Virus record (IMG/VR): IMGVR_UViG_3300008339_000649
Location: 1-20,561 of that record
Source of the DNA: a virus
DNA length: 20,561 nucleotides
Strand: one strand, 5' to 3'
Made by a program: the position numbers and the translations under genes. Position 1 is the first letter of the stretch; each line of letters opens with the position of its first letter. The notes below the pieces were generated by a model. It searched no databases. It was not told the origin of the DNA and saw only the letters and a program-made list of their open reading frames with translations. Positions 1 to 7,182 of this stretch are shown here, piece after piece.

Positions 1-60
1 TACACTTTTTAGAACGGTCCTAGGCCAAGGTAGATGTCTATGGTGTTGTAGAATGTATAT

Positions 61-109
61 ATTGTAGCGTTATGGTTGTTAGAATGGTGGGGGCGTCCTA
101 CGCTATAAT
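61..109. repeat. Inverted repeat, 10-bp arms
   Basis: ATTGTAGCGT (61-70) pairs with ACGCTATAAT (100-109) over ten positions, with one G-T wobble, around a 29-nt G-rich interior. It could be a structured RNA, a protein-binding site or chance. There is no T-tract, so it is not a standard terminator. Confidence 0.4.
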
Positions 110-144
110 TCTTATAATGTTTGTGATATGCTCTGCCAAAATTT

Positions 145-190
145 CCACCCAAAATCGGGCCACCCAAAAAAATTCGCCACCCTAAAATCT
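145..190. repeat. Three imperfect CCACCC-AAAA direct repeats
   Basis: CCACCC followed by an A-rich run starts at 145, 160 and 177, giving periods of 15 and 17 nt. The units diverge after the CCACCC core. There is no spacer uniformity, so this is not a CRISPR array. It sits just past the stop of the minus-strand gene at 198. Confidence 0.4.
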
Positions 191-197
191 GGAAACC

Positions 198-716
198 TTA
201 GTCCAAATAACTATATCGACCTTTTTTAATGCGATATTTAATTGTATCTGGGTGACAGCCCAAGGCTTCTCCAGCCTTATAGATAGATTCAAAGATTCCT
301 TGATCTGTCTGCACTCTGCGTTGAGTCTTTGCCCACCTAGCACGAGCACTTGCTTTCATTTTTTCTATTGTTATTTCACTGTGTTTCTCGATATAACCGA
401 AAAGGCGATTACGTTCTTCAATTCTACCTTCATTTTTCAACTGTTCACCTAATTTTTTCCGTTTTAGACTACCTTTTCTGTTAGCCTCTAACCAATTAGG
501 ATCTTTACTTAATTCTAAATTTTTTTCTGTTACTTTTTCAATCCAATCTCGACGTCCTGCAAGTTTTCTATTTCTTATTGTGCTTTGTTTTCGGTAATCA
601 TCTGATGTTTTGTCATAGGATGATATACGAGCAACAACTTGTCTAGGTCTTAGTTCTGTTAAAGGACTATCTTTCTTAGCATCTTCAATTAATTGTTGCA
701 ATGTTTTATTTGACAT
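198..716 (-). CDS. Stand-alone NUMOD/IENR1-like DNA-binding protein
   Basis: 172-aa very basic protein. Residues about 135-169 (TDQGIFESIYKAGEALG, then HPDTIKYRIKKG) fit the NUMOD1/IENR1 helix-turn-helix repeat found at the C-terminus of phage homing endonucleases. In that pattern a 'GxFxSI..A...LG' stretch precedes 'TI..RIKKG'. Residues 45-130 are Lys/Arg-rich helices with repeated RK and W motifs that resemble NUMOD3-type segments. No HNH or GIY-YIG catalytic motif is visible, so it may be a degenerate homing endonuclease or a DNA-binding regulator. The start overlaps the end of the upstream AAA+ gene by 11 nt, showing it is last in a three-gene minus-strand operon. The family call is by pattern memory; the function is inferred. 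Confidence 0.6.
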   Translation of the reverse strand: MSNKTLQQLIEDAKKDSPLTELRPRQVVARISSYDKTSDDYRKQSTIRNRKLAGRRDWIEKVTEKNLELSKDPNWLEANRKGSLKRKKLGEQLKNEGRIEERNRLFGYIEKHSEITIEKMKASARARWAKTQRRVQTDQGIFESIYKAGEALGCHPDTIKYRIKKGRYSYLD

Positions 717-1572
717 ATTCTTGTTCCCAAATGTCTAAGTAATTATTAGGATATTGAACAATTTTTTTAGTCATTTTTTCTATGATACTGAGATTTCTTT
801 CTGTTATGCCTTTATCCCATTTTTGATAACACCAAAGCAGAATTTGTTCTTTGTGTGCTTGTTTTATACCTGGGAAATGTTTTTCACAAATATGTTCATT
901 AAGCACCACATCTGCCACATAACCCCAAAGTTCTAAACTTGGCATTTCTATTTCTTTGTATTCTGTTCTGCGACGTATTGCATAACGACTATTATATTTT
1001 GACCATTTTGGGCTACCATCTTCTTGTGCTTCTACTTCATCTACTGTGTGGAGATGACAATTAGTCAAAGTAATAAAAGTTACGTTTTTTACATCTATAT
1101 CCAAACCTGCTCGTGCATCATCTGCAAAACTTTGCACTGCCAGCCATTGTGTGTCACTACAAAGTGGTCGTAGACTACGATAGTTTTTTCCGTAGCGTAG
1201 AATTCTAGTGTCGTCAAACATTTTCTTAGTGGTGTTAATTATCTTATCTTCAAACAATACATCACAATCATCATTAACAACAACCAATTTATTCTGCGGA
1301 CCACCATTAAGGTATATGGCAGTTGTTATATCTAAAAAATAACCAAAAAACCCATTATCGCCTTTAAAAATCAAAGGAGGATTAGTCATTCGGTTTATAG
1401 CCAAATCCATTTCATAACTTTTACCCAAACCAGGCAAACTCGAAATAATAAAGTTATCACCAAATTGGTTATTGTTAAGGGCTTGATCAATTTCATTTTT
1501 CAAAGTTTGTCTATGAATTTGACCTTTTTTGATTAAAAATAATTGATCTGTGTTAAAAACCTGAATAGTCAT
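706..1572 (-). CDS. AAA+ P-loop ATPase
   Basis: 288-aa P-loop NTPase. The Walker A-like loop is SSLPGLGKS (residues 44-52). The first loop position is Ser rather than the usual Gly/Ala, but GKS is intact. Walker B is KLVVVNDD (95-102). A sensor-1-like strand TFITLTN ends at Asn171. An Arg-rich segment at 196-202 could supply an arginine finger, and the C-terminal helical part (about 255-285) looks like an AAA+ lid. The start ATG overlaps the lipoprotein stop (ATGA), and GAGG lies about 8 nt upstream on the minus strand. Phage AAA+ proteins of this size include helicase loaders and DNA-transaction ATPases; the sequence does not say which. The nearest functional hint is the co-transcribed DNA-binding protein. 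Confidence 0.7.
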   Translation of the reverse strand: MTIQVFNTDQLFLIKKGQIHRQTLKNEIDQALNNNQFGDNFIISSLPGLGKSYEMDLAINRMTNPPLIFKGDNGFFGYFLDITTAIYLNGGPQNKLVVVNDDCDVLFEDKIINTTKKMFDDTRILRYGKNYRSLRPLCSDTQWLAVQSFADDARAGLDIDVKNVTFITLTNCHLHTVDEVEAQEDGSPKWSKYNSRYAIRRRTEYKEIEMPSLELWGYVADVVLNEHICEKHFPGIKQAHKEQILLWCYQKWDKGITERNLSIIEKMTKKIVQYPNNYLDIWEQEYVK

Positions 1573-1778
1573 CGTTTTACCTCGTAGATTCGTCCAGTGG
1601 GTTGATTATGTCTAAGTTCTTCTATACGTGTAGGTCTGATTGGGTAAGGATTTTGACTACTAGTCTTATAGTCACCCTTTTTCATCAAAGCCTGTTCACA
1701 GAGCCAATCACTACCACATAGTCTAGACGTGCCACTAGCACAGCCCGCTAATACGATGCTTAATATGATTATTCTCAT
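1569..1778 (-). CDS. Small predicted lipoprotein
   Basis: 69-aa protein with a short hydrophobic N-terminus (residues 2-12) ending in the lipobox VLAGC, so Cys13 would be lipidated after signal peptidase II cleavage. That leaves a mature chain of about 57 residues with Cys21 and Cys27 and a basic tail. It is first in the minus-strand operon and overlaps the ATPase start by 4 nt. AGGA motifs precede the ATG. Rz1-type spanins are small lipoproteins, but they are usually proline-rich and nested with Rz; neither is evident here. An envelope-modifying or exclusion function is possible. Membrane targeting is well supported; the role is unknown. Confidence 0.6.
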   Translation of the reverse strand: MRIIILSIVLAGCASGTSRLCGSDWLCEQALMKKGDYKTSSQNPYPIRPTRIEELRHNQPTGRIYEVKR

Positions 1779-1843
1779 TTATTCCTATCCTGTTAAGTTC
1801 GCAGAAACAGATAATAGCAAATATATTATTCTATGTCTTTACT

Positions 1844-1866
1844 AATTGGCTATCAGATAACCAATT
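1844..1866. promoter_or_regulatory. Inverted repeat, candidate operator
   Basis: Arms AATTGGcTAT (1844-1853) and ATAaCCAATT (1857-1866) are complementary at 9 of 10 positions around a CAG centre. A near-perfect dyad of this size between divergent genes is typical of a dimeric repressor site. No repressor gene is identified in the window. Confidence 0.45.
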
Positions 1867-1889
1867 TCCCCGAGTAGTCTACAACCAAT

Positions 1890-1897
1890 AATAAATA
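1890..1897 (+). promoter_or_regulatory. ATAAATA late-promoter-like element
   Basis: AATAAATA ends 18 nt before the ATG at 1916. The same word recurs in the other plus-strand gaps and resembles the T4 late promoter TATAAATA. If it is used, the leader would be very short, which fits the absence of a Shine-Dalgarno site for this gene. Confidence 0.4.
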
Positions 1898-1915
1898 ATT
1901 CAAAATATTTACATT

Positions 1916-2266
1916 ATGGAACCACGTTATCGATATCAGGGCAAGGATCGCCCATATATTAGATCCATTAGATTATGGTATATTCGTAGTCGTTGTCAGG
2001 CTCGTTTTAGGGGTGAGGAATTCGCTGTATCCTGGACACATTTTCTGTCATTATGGCTCACAGACAACCAGTGGCAGAGTCACGGCACTGGCAGTCTTGA
2101 TTTATGTTTTGGTCGTTGGGATTGTGATTTACCCTGGACTGACTCAAATACACTAATTATTTCACGACAGGATTACCTAAAAAGGAGATTTAGTCGTGAG
2201 AATAATTCAATACCAAAAAATCGAACCCGCCACAAGCAGAACCTGGTTCGCAAGATTGAAGCCTGA
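1916..2266 (+). CDS. Conserved phage protein, HNH-like motif pattern
   Basis: 116-aa protein. Residues 28-60 (RCQARFRGEEFAVSWTHFLSLW) and 60-90 (DLCFGRWDCDLPWTDSN followed by LIISR) follow a pattern I associate with small phage proteins. Those carry an R.QA.FRxE.W.....F..LW block and an R.D...PW...N..I..R block, the latter resembling the second half of HNH nuclease domains. The canonical HNH histidines are not evident, so catalysis is doubtful. No Shine-Dalgarno precedes the ATG. The last 24 codons overlap the next gene by 71 nt and look unconserved. First gene of the rightward unit. Confidence 0.5.
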   Translation: MEPRYRYQGKDRPYIRSIRLWYIRSRCQARFRGEEFAVSWTHFLSLWLTDNQWQSHGTGSLDLCFGRWDCDLPWTDSNTLIISRQDYLKRRFSRENNSIPKNRTRHKQNLVRKIEA

Positions 2267-2573
2267 GGATAGATCTTGGCTACAGGCAGAGATTGTTAGT
2301 TTTCTTGTAGCAGTAACAGAAACCAGTAGTCAAACTACTCGGGATCCTTGGTTCACAGTGTCAAGTCCCTGTCGGGAGTTATGGGGCCGAAGTCAGCAGT
2401 ATCCTGGTGCCAATACTATGTTAAGTGTATTAAGTGGTGTATATCGTAAACTGGAGCGTAGTAGTGATATCAGTGCTCGTCAGGTTGAATTTGTCAATCG
2501 CATTGGCAGCATAATAGATCAATTAGGCACTGACACAGAACAATTTAAACCATTTAGGTTAGACAGTGTTTAG
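2196..2573 (+). CDS. Hypothetical protein, GTG start
   Basis: 125-aa protein with no family I recognise. It is Trp- and Arg-containing, predicted mostly helical, with two helical blocks (about 25-45 and 75-110) flanking a TTRDPWFTV segment. The GTG at 2196 is supported by AAAGGAGA at 2181-2188, so translation starts inside the preceding gene. Its stop overlaps the next gene's GTG start by 8 nt, indicating translational coupling of 1916, 2196 and 2566. Confidence 0.55.
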   Translation: MRIIQYQKIEPATSRTWFARLKPEDRSWLQAEIVSFLVAVTETSSQTTRDPWFTVSSPCRELWGRSQQYPGANTMLSVLSGVYRKLERSSDISARQVEFVNRIGSIIDQLGTDTEQFKPFRLDSV

Positions 2574-3102
2574 CAGTGTAGTCGTATTAAATGGTCCCAG
2601 CAGCCTGCGTTGGTCTGGTCGAGATATCGCCTTAGAGACCTATGGTTGTAATTTAGCCTATAAGGATTTTAGATTGGATCACTGTGTCATAGTGGATGTT
2701 GAGGCTGTGCGTAATCTTCGTCATGAACAGCGTCCAAGTCACACACGTTTTTATACTAAAACCGCATGTCCTGACAGTTATCTTTGGCCAGGACTAGAAC
2801 GTATCCCTATTCCGGGCATAGATTCGGGCACAGCAGCCTGTGATCTGGCACTAAAACGTACACAAGGTTGGGTTTTGGTCATAGGAGCAGATGGTCAATT
2901 TGGTCAAACACAAACAAGATATCAGTATCCTTGGCAACGACGACAGCCCACAGAACGTGTGTATAGCATTCATTATCAAACCTGGCTCAAATTACATTCG
3001 AGTCATCGTGTTATATTTTGTAGCGAACAACGTCATCCTGTATTTCTAACCTTGGGCTTTGAGGGCTGTCTAAACCTGGTTTGTCGTAGTCAAAATAAAT
3101 AA
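2566..3102 (+). CDS. Rossmann-like DUF115/GT42-type protein
   Basis: 178-aa protein. Three blocks match a phage family related to DUF115/sialyltransferase-like Rossmann proteins. They are an N-terminal VVLNGPSSLRW (residues 6-16), YGCNLAYKDF (26-35) followed by VIVDVEAV (41-48), and SGTAACDLAL...WVLVIGADG (87-110). The NGPS loop and the 'SG..A..LA......IG.D' segment normally build a nucleotide-sugar site, so a sugar-transfer role, perhaps on tail or cell-surface components, is plausible. This is inference from motifs only. GTG start overlaps the previous stop. The gene lies directly upstream of the big fiber gene. A start further in is unlikely because the NGPS strand begins at residue 4. Confidence 0.5.
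   Translation: MFSSVVVLNGPSSLRWSGRDIALETYGCNLAYKDFRLDHCVIVDVEAVRNLRHEQRPSHTRFYTKTACPDSYLWPGLERIPIPGIDSGTAACDLALKRTQGWVLVIGADGQFGQTQTRYQYPWQRRQPTERVYSIHYQTWLKLHSSHRVIFCSEQRHPVFLTLGFEGCLNLVCRSQNK
3095..3101 (+). promoter_or_regulatory. ATAAATA late-promoter-like element
   Basis: ATAAATA overlaps the stop codon of the preceding gene and ends 19 nt before the fiber ATG at 3121. Because it covers the codons AAT AAA TAA, it could be coincidental; its spacing to the ATG nearly equals that of the 1891 element. Confidence 0.3.
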
Positions 3103-3120
3103 AGTTGGAGCCCAAACACA

Positions 3121-6100
3121 ATGGTAAAACCCGTTATAGTTAAGAGACTGGTCAAGGGCAGTCATCTTACATTTACAGAATTAGATCAAAATTTTCAAAA
3201 TCTACGTGATGCCACCATAAATTTCACTGATGGCTCACAAACACTCAGCATAGATCTCAATGACACTGTGGTCATTGAAGGCCAGGCTGATCATAACATA
3301 CAGGTCACTGTGGATGATACTAGCAGTCTTGACCAAACCATAACCATAGATAATCTTCTAGGTGATTATACCAAGGAGCCCATGGGGTTTGAAAATCGCA
3401 CAGACAGCACTGTGAGTTTTAATGCTGGATCAAGGCAGTTTAGTATTGCACCTACCACTAGCAGTTATCGTATTTGGGTGCAGGGTCGTATGTTTATAAA
3501 AACTACTACACTAACTTCAACAATACCCAATACCAGTGATCTATATTATTTTTATTTTGACAGTGCAGGCCTTTTACAGTATGGGACTAGTTTTAATTTT
3601 GGCCAACACTGTCCTATCAGTGCTCTGCAATGGAATGCCAACACAGGCAATTATTATTTCCTAGGTGAAGAGCGTCACGGCGTCACAATGGACTGGAGCA
3701 CACATCAATACCTCAATGAAACAAGGGGTATGCAGTATGCGTCAGGTTTTGCTGCTACAAATTATACAACTACTGGTTCAGGTGCCTTGGATGCAGATGC
3801 ACAATTGGATCTAACTGATGGTGTGGTCTATCAGGAAGACATAAGAATTAGTGTTAGCCATAGCAATACACCTACATATAGTCTATTTCAACAGGACATA
3901 GCAGGACCAGGTCGTTTTCCTGTGACCTATCACAGTGGTAGCACAGGTGAATGGGTCAAAGATTCAGCAACCGATTTTCCTGTCAAGGCTGGCACTAGTC
4001 GCATAACCTATAACTTAAACACAGCAGGCACTTGGACCACTCCGGATGTAGGAGCCAATCAATTTGTGGCCTATTGGTTAGTGGCCACTAGCAATATTTT
4101 AGATGGCCCTATTGTCAGTGTTATGGGACAAAGAACAGACAGTAATATTGGTAATGCACAGGATAACAATACTTTTAGTGAATTAGACCTTACTAATTTC
4201 CCTGGTGCAGAAAGCAGACCATTATATCGTTTGATATTTCAAACAGGCAGTTATGGCAATACTGTAAATGCACGACTGGTAGATATTCAGGACATTAGAT
4301 TAGACACTGTTAGAGCCACATTAGGCTCAACTGCCGCAGGACTGGCCAATGTTGTAGAAGATTTGAATCCACAATTGGGTGGTGACCTAGATGTAAATGG
4401 ATTCAGTATTGTTAGTATAAGCAATGGTAATATACCTATAACACCTAATGGCACTGGCAGCATTATTCTAGATGGCCTTAGTTGGCCACAAACTGATGGA
4501 TCAGCCAACTATGTGCTAAAAACTAATGGATCAGGACAATTAAGTTGGGTAGCACAGACTGTGGATACCAATACCACTTATCAATTGTCGGCTATACAAG
4601 ATGGTCTAGATGCCAACATAAGACTAACAGGCAGTGACGCAAGTACAGATGACATACAATTAGAAGCAGGTTCAAATATCGCATTAAGTGTGACCAGTAC
4701 TGGTGCTATACAAATTAGAACTAGCGCAGATCAGTCAGTGGACAATCTAGCAGCCACTTATAATCTTACAGCAGGTGGTTATACACAATCATCAAATCAA
4801 TTGTATGCTTTTAGTAGTGTTGGTGCAGATGGCACACAGTCAGGTAGCACGCCTCATAGAGGATTAGGTGTTAGTAATGCAACCTCAGGTAGTCGTGCTG
4901 TTGTATATGTTAGAGCACACGGACAAAATGAAAGTGGTGGCACTGGCACTACCTCAGGCCTTGCTCAATTAACATTAGAAGGCACAAGAGGTACACATAC
5001 TGCGCCCACTGCCTTAACCACAAATAATAATTTTGCTATTATTAGTGCAGGAGGATATGATGGTGCCAAATACACTGTCTCTGACAGGGGTGCAGGCACA
5101 GCACAGATAATTTTCCAAGCAGATGAACCCTGGGCCAATGATGGCACATATACCACAGATGCTGGAACTGTTATGGTAGTTAGAGCACAGCCCAGTAATA
5201 TGCGTTTGACCAGTAATAGTCGTCAAAACATTTTTATCACTGATTGGGATACAACAGTAACGGGCAGTGGCCCTGAGCAGTTTATTTTATTTGGTTATCC
5301 CAATAGTAATACACAATATACCAACACAGGTGTTCAATATACGGGCACTGCAAAAACTAAAACGCAATTTATCAATACCGCTTTGGCCAATATTGGTGTA
5401 ACTGGTCAGGATGGTGCAGAATTTACAGCAGATATTACAGGAACCACAATGACAGTCACTGCTGTCGCCAGTGGTATTATAAGCCTAGGACAAAGAATTT
5501 ATACCAACAGTGATGGAACCTGGGGCAGTGTTACACAATTAACTACAATTACAGCCCTAGGCACTGGCACAGGTGGCACAGGAACTTATACTGTTAGTGT
5601 TAGTCAAACAGTCGCAAGTATGACCATGTATAGCGGTCCTGATAATCATAGTTTAAGATTTAGTAACAGTATTGCTTTAGTTGCCAATCGACGTAATGGC
5701 CTAATTGGTCGTAGAAATAAAATTAAAAATAATGACATAATTCATACTATTGATTTTTATGGCCAAACTACAAACAGTAGTAGTGGATTTGGTGGTAAAA
5801 CGGCCACTATAGGTGTTACTGCCGTAGAGGATTTTGAAACCACAGCCTATGGTAGTCGATTTGCAATTGAAACAGTAGCACCAACAACTACCACAATGTC
5901 AACTAGATTAAGTCTGCAAAGCACTGTGAGCACAATTAACACAGATAGTTTAACAGTGGAAAATGTCGCAGGCACAGATATCTTAACCTTGTCTACAACC
6001 GCAGCAGAATTAACCAGTCAATCTATTGACCTTACTACAACCAGCACAGGTAATATCACATTAGATATAAATGATCAAATTTTAGTAAATGGTAGAGCGG

Positions 6101-6567
6101 GCAGTCCTGTTATACAAAGTACAAATTCCAGTTATCCAGGGCTAATCTTACAAAGTCAAACAGATTATATAAGTTATATTAGAATAGCAGGTGGACAAAA
6201 TGGCGACATCACCATATTTCCTCATGGTACCGGTAATGTTAACATGCTTACTGATACACTACGCCTTGGTGACAATGGTGAAGATTGCGCAATTACAACC
6301 TATGGCAGTTATGATCTAACATTGAACACCGACAGTGGTACCAGTAGTGGTAGTATAAAAATTAATGCAGGTGCCAATGGTAATATAGAAATTACACCTA
6401 ATGGTACTGGTAAAATTGACCTTGCTGGTGCTATAAAAACTAATGCTACCACAGGCACGCCCACAAATTATGAAAATGGGTATTTTGAGGATATGTTGGC
6501 CACTCCTGTAAGTTGGCTCAAAATAAATGTTGGTGGCAGTGACTATTATATGCCACTATTTCAATAA
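3121..6567 (+). CDS. Large tail fiber / adhesin
   Basis: 1148-aa Ser/Thr/Asn/Gly-rich, beta-structured protein. Residues 7-28 carry the phage fiber N-terminal pattern KGSHLTFTELDQNFQNL. Around 406-450 is the module GLANVVEDLNPQLGG followed by ITPNGTGSI. Next come WPQTDGSANYVLKTNGSG (about 457-475), a motif common in phage fibers, then long beta-rich repeats. Near the C-terminus are PHGTG and PNGTG copies and a terminal block WLKINVGGSDYYMPLFQ. The last block resembles C-terminal ends of other marine phage fibers. No S74 peptidase/chaperone domain is visible. It probably forms the trimeric receptor-binding fiber. GGAG at 3107-3110 precedes the ATG. Shares modules with the 7636 gene. Confidence 0.8.
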   Translation: MVKPVIVKRLVKGSHLTFTELDQNFQNLRDATINFTDGSQTLSIDLNDTVVIEGQADHNIQVTVDDTSSLDQTITIDNLLGDYTKEPMGFENRTDSTVSFNAGSRQFSIAPTTSSYRIWVQGRMFIKTTTLTSTIPNTSDLYYFYFDSAGLLQYGTSFNFGQHCPISALQWNANTGNYYFLGEERHGVTMDWSTHQYLNETRGMQYASGFAATNYTTTGSGALDADAQLDLTDGVVYQEDIRISVSHSNTPTYSLFQQDIAGPGRFPVTYHSGSTGEWVKDSATDFPVKAGTSRITYNLNTAGTWTTPDVGANQFVAYWLVATSNILDGPIVSVMGQRTDSNIGNAQDNNTFSELDLTNFPGAESRPLYRLIFQTGSYGNTVNARLVDIQDIRLDTVRATLGSTAAGLANVVEDLNPQLGGDLDVNGFSIVSISNGNIPITPNGTGSIILDGLSWPQTDGSANYVLKTNGSGQLSWVAQTVDTNTTYQLSAIQDGLDANIRLTGSDASTDDIQLEAGSNIALSVTSTGAIQIRTSADQSVDNLAATYNLTAGGYTQSSNQLYAFSSVGADGTQSGSTPHRGLGVSNATSGSRAVVYVRAHGQNESGGTGTTSGLAQLTLEGTRGTHTAPTALTTNNNFAIISAGGYDGAKYTVSDRGAGTAQIIFQADEPWANDGTYTTDAGTVMVVRAQPSNMRLTSNSRQNIFITDWDTTVTGSGPEQFILFGYPNSNTQYTNTGVQYTGTAKTKTQFINTALANIGVTGQDGAEFTADITGTTMTVTAVASGIISLGQRIYTNSDGTWGSVTQLTTITALGTGTGGTGTYTVSVSQTVASMTMYSGPDNHSLRFSNSIALVANRRNGLIGRRNKIKNNDIIHTIDFYGQTTNSSSGFGGKTATIGVTAVEDFETTAYGSRFAIETVAPTTTTMSTRLSLQSTVSTINTDSLTVENVAGTDILTLSTTAAELTSQSIDLTTTSTGNITLDINDQILVNGRAGSPVIQSTNSSYPGLILQSQTDYISYIRIAGGQNGDITIFPHGTGNVNMLTDTLRLGDNGEDCAITTYGSYDLTLNTDSGTSSGSIKINAGANGNIEITPNGTGKIDLAGAIKTNATTGTPTNYENGYFEDMLATPVSWLKINVGGSDYYMPLFQ

Positions 6568-6577
6568 GGAATAAACT

Positions 6578-7111
6578 ATGCCTACTTGGCCTTCAACTAC
6601 AATTAGTACAACACATCTTGATGCCGGAGGCGATCGTCCCAGTCTTGCTCGTGCTGACATAAAACAAATGGCAGATGTGGTTAATGAATTAGTAAATTAT
6701 GGTACACCACAAGGTGGGTATCCATTTTTTATTATCTATCCTAATTTAGGAACAGGACAAAGTGTCGGTGGACAATATCGTTGGTCAATAACAGAAGAAT
6801 ATGATGCAGGTGGATTGACTACGCTGTCGGATAGCAATTATAGATTTAGTTTAGATGCAGGAACTTGGATATTCAATCCATTGTCAGGTTATCAAGGATT
6901 GGATACTAAAGAAAGTTTAATAATTTATAATTATACAGGATCTACTACATTGGGCACAATGGAAAATGATGAAATAGGCACAACAGGCACTACAATTATT
7001 CAAGGTACATTACCTATTGTTGTAGCCAGCAACATAGTCTGTGAATTAAGAACAGCCAGTGTGACTGGACCTAATAGCAGTCATTACGTTTTCTGCATAA
7101 AAGTAGCCTAA
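6578..7111 (+). CDS. Phage fiber-associated structural protein
   Basis: 177-aa protein. The N-terminus (STTHLDAGGDRPSLARADI, residues 9-27) is a frequent phage virion motif of the form TT.LD.G.DSP..ARAD, seen at the start of fiber or tip proteins. The remainder is beta-rich: FSLDAGTWIFNPL near residue 89, then LIIYNYTG, ending with HYVFCIKVA. That pattern suggests a small jelly-roll (C1q-like) head. It starts 10 nt after the large fiber stop, with AAGGA directly ahead, so the two are co-transcribed. Likely an accessory fiber or fiber-tip protein; exact position in the virion is unknown. Confidence 0.6.
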   Translation: MPTWPSTTISTTHLDAGGDRPSLARADIKQMADVVNELVNYGTPQGGYPFFIIYPNLGTGQSVGGQYRWSITEEYDAGGLTTLSDSNYRFSLDAGTWIFNPLSGYQGLDTKESLIIYNYTGSTTLGTMENDEIGTTGTTIIQGTLPIVVASNIVCELRTASVTGPNSSHYVFCIKVA

Positions 7112-7135
7112 AAACGCCCTATAAAAAATAACCCA

Positions 7136-7146
7136 ATAAATATAAT
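7136..7146 (+). promoter_or_regulatory. ATAAATA / TATAAT promoter-like element
   Basis: ATAAATA at 7136-7142 runs into TATAAT at 7141-7146. No TTGACA-like -35 box is present at the usual spacing. Lies in the 71-nt gap before the GTG at 7183 and abuts a perfect palindrome, so it is a good candidate for a regulated start of a late transcript. Confidence 0.45.
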
Positions 7147-7159
7147 TGTAATTACAATT
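7144..7159. promoter_or_regulatory. 16-bp perfect palindrome
   Basis: AATTGTAATTACAATT is fully self-complementary. It overlaps the TATAAT-like word and lies upstream of the 7183 ribosome binding site. With no loop it is more likely a protein-binding dyad than an RNA terminator. Confidence 0.5.
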
Positions 7160-7182
7160 TAGTAACCCTTAAGGAGATTCCA

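Larger units (their letters stand above)
1..197. other. Non-coding left edge of window
   Basis: No convincing gene lies here. The stretch is downstream of the minus-strand operon that ends at 198. It contains a 10-bp inverted repeat (61-70 with 100-109), two TATAAT-like words (104-109 and 113-118) and three CCACCC-containing repeats (145, 160, 177). The TATAAT words have no obvious partnering -35 box. No stem followed by a T-tract is visible on either strand, so I cannot identify how transcription of the minus operon ends. Confidence 0.5.
1779..1915. promoter_or_regulatory. Divergent intergenic control region
   Basis: 137 nt separate the minus operon (start 1778) from the plus-strand genes (start 1916). 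It contains a 23-nt inverted repeat at 1844-1866 and an ATAAATA element at 1891-1897. On the minus strand a TATTAT word at about 1810-1816 could be a -10 box for the lipoprotein operon, but no good -35 is paired with it. The layout suggests a switch between leftward and rightward transcription. Confidence 0.5.

Noticed and set aside
145-190. CRISPR-like array
   Set aside because: Only three short, unequal repeats with no spacers of constant length and no cas genes.
252-452. 66-aa plus-strand ORF
   Set aside because: Antisense to the NUMOD-like gene, no ribosome site, composition of a shadow frame.
1569-1778. Rz1-type spanin
   Set aside because: The lipobox fits, but it is not proline-rich or nested in an Rz gene, so only a general lipoprotein call is made.
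3103-3120. Terminator before the large fiber
   Set aside because: No stem with T-tract is present; the gap contains only a weak ribosome site.
4287-5226. Minus-strand ORFs inside the large fiber
   Set aside because: They are reverse-frame shadows of repetitive Ser/Thr/Gly codons and have no motif or ribosome site.
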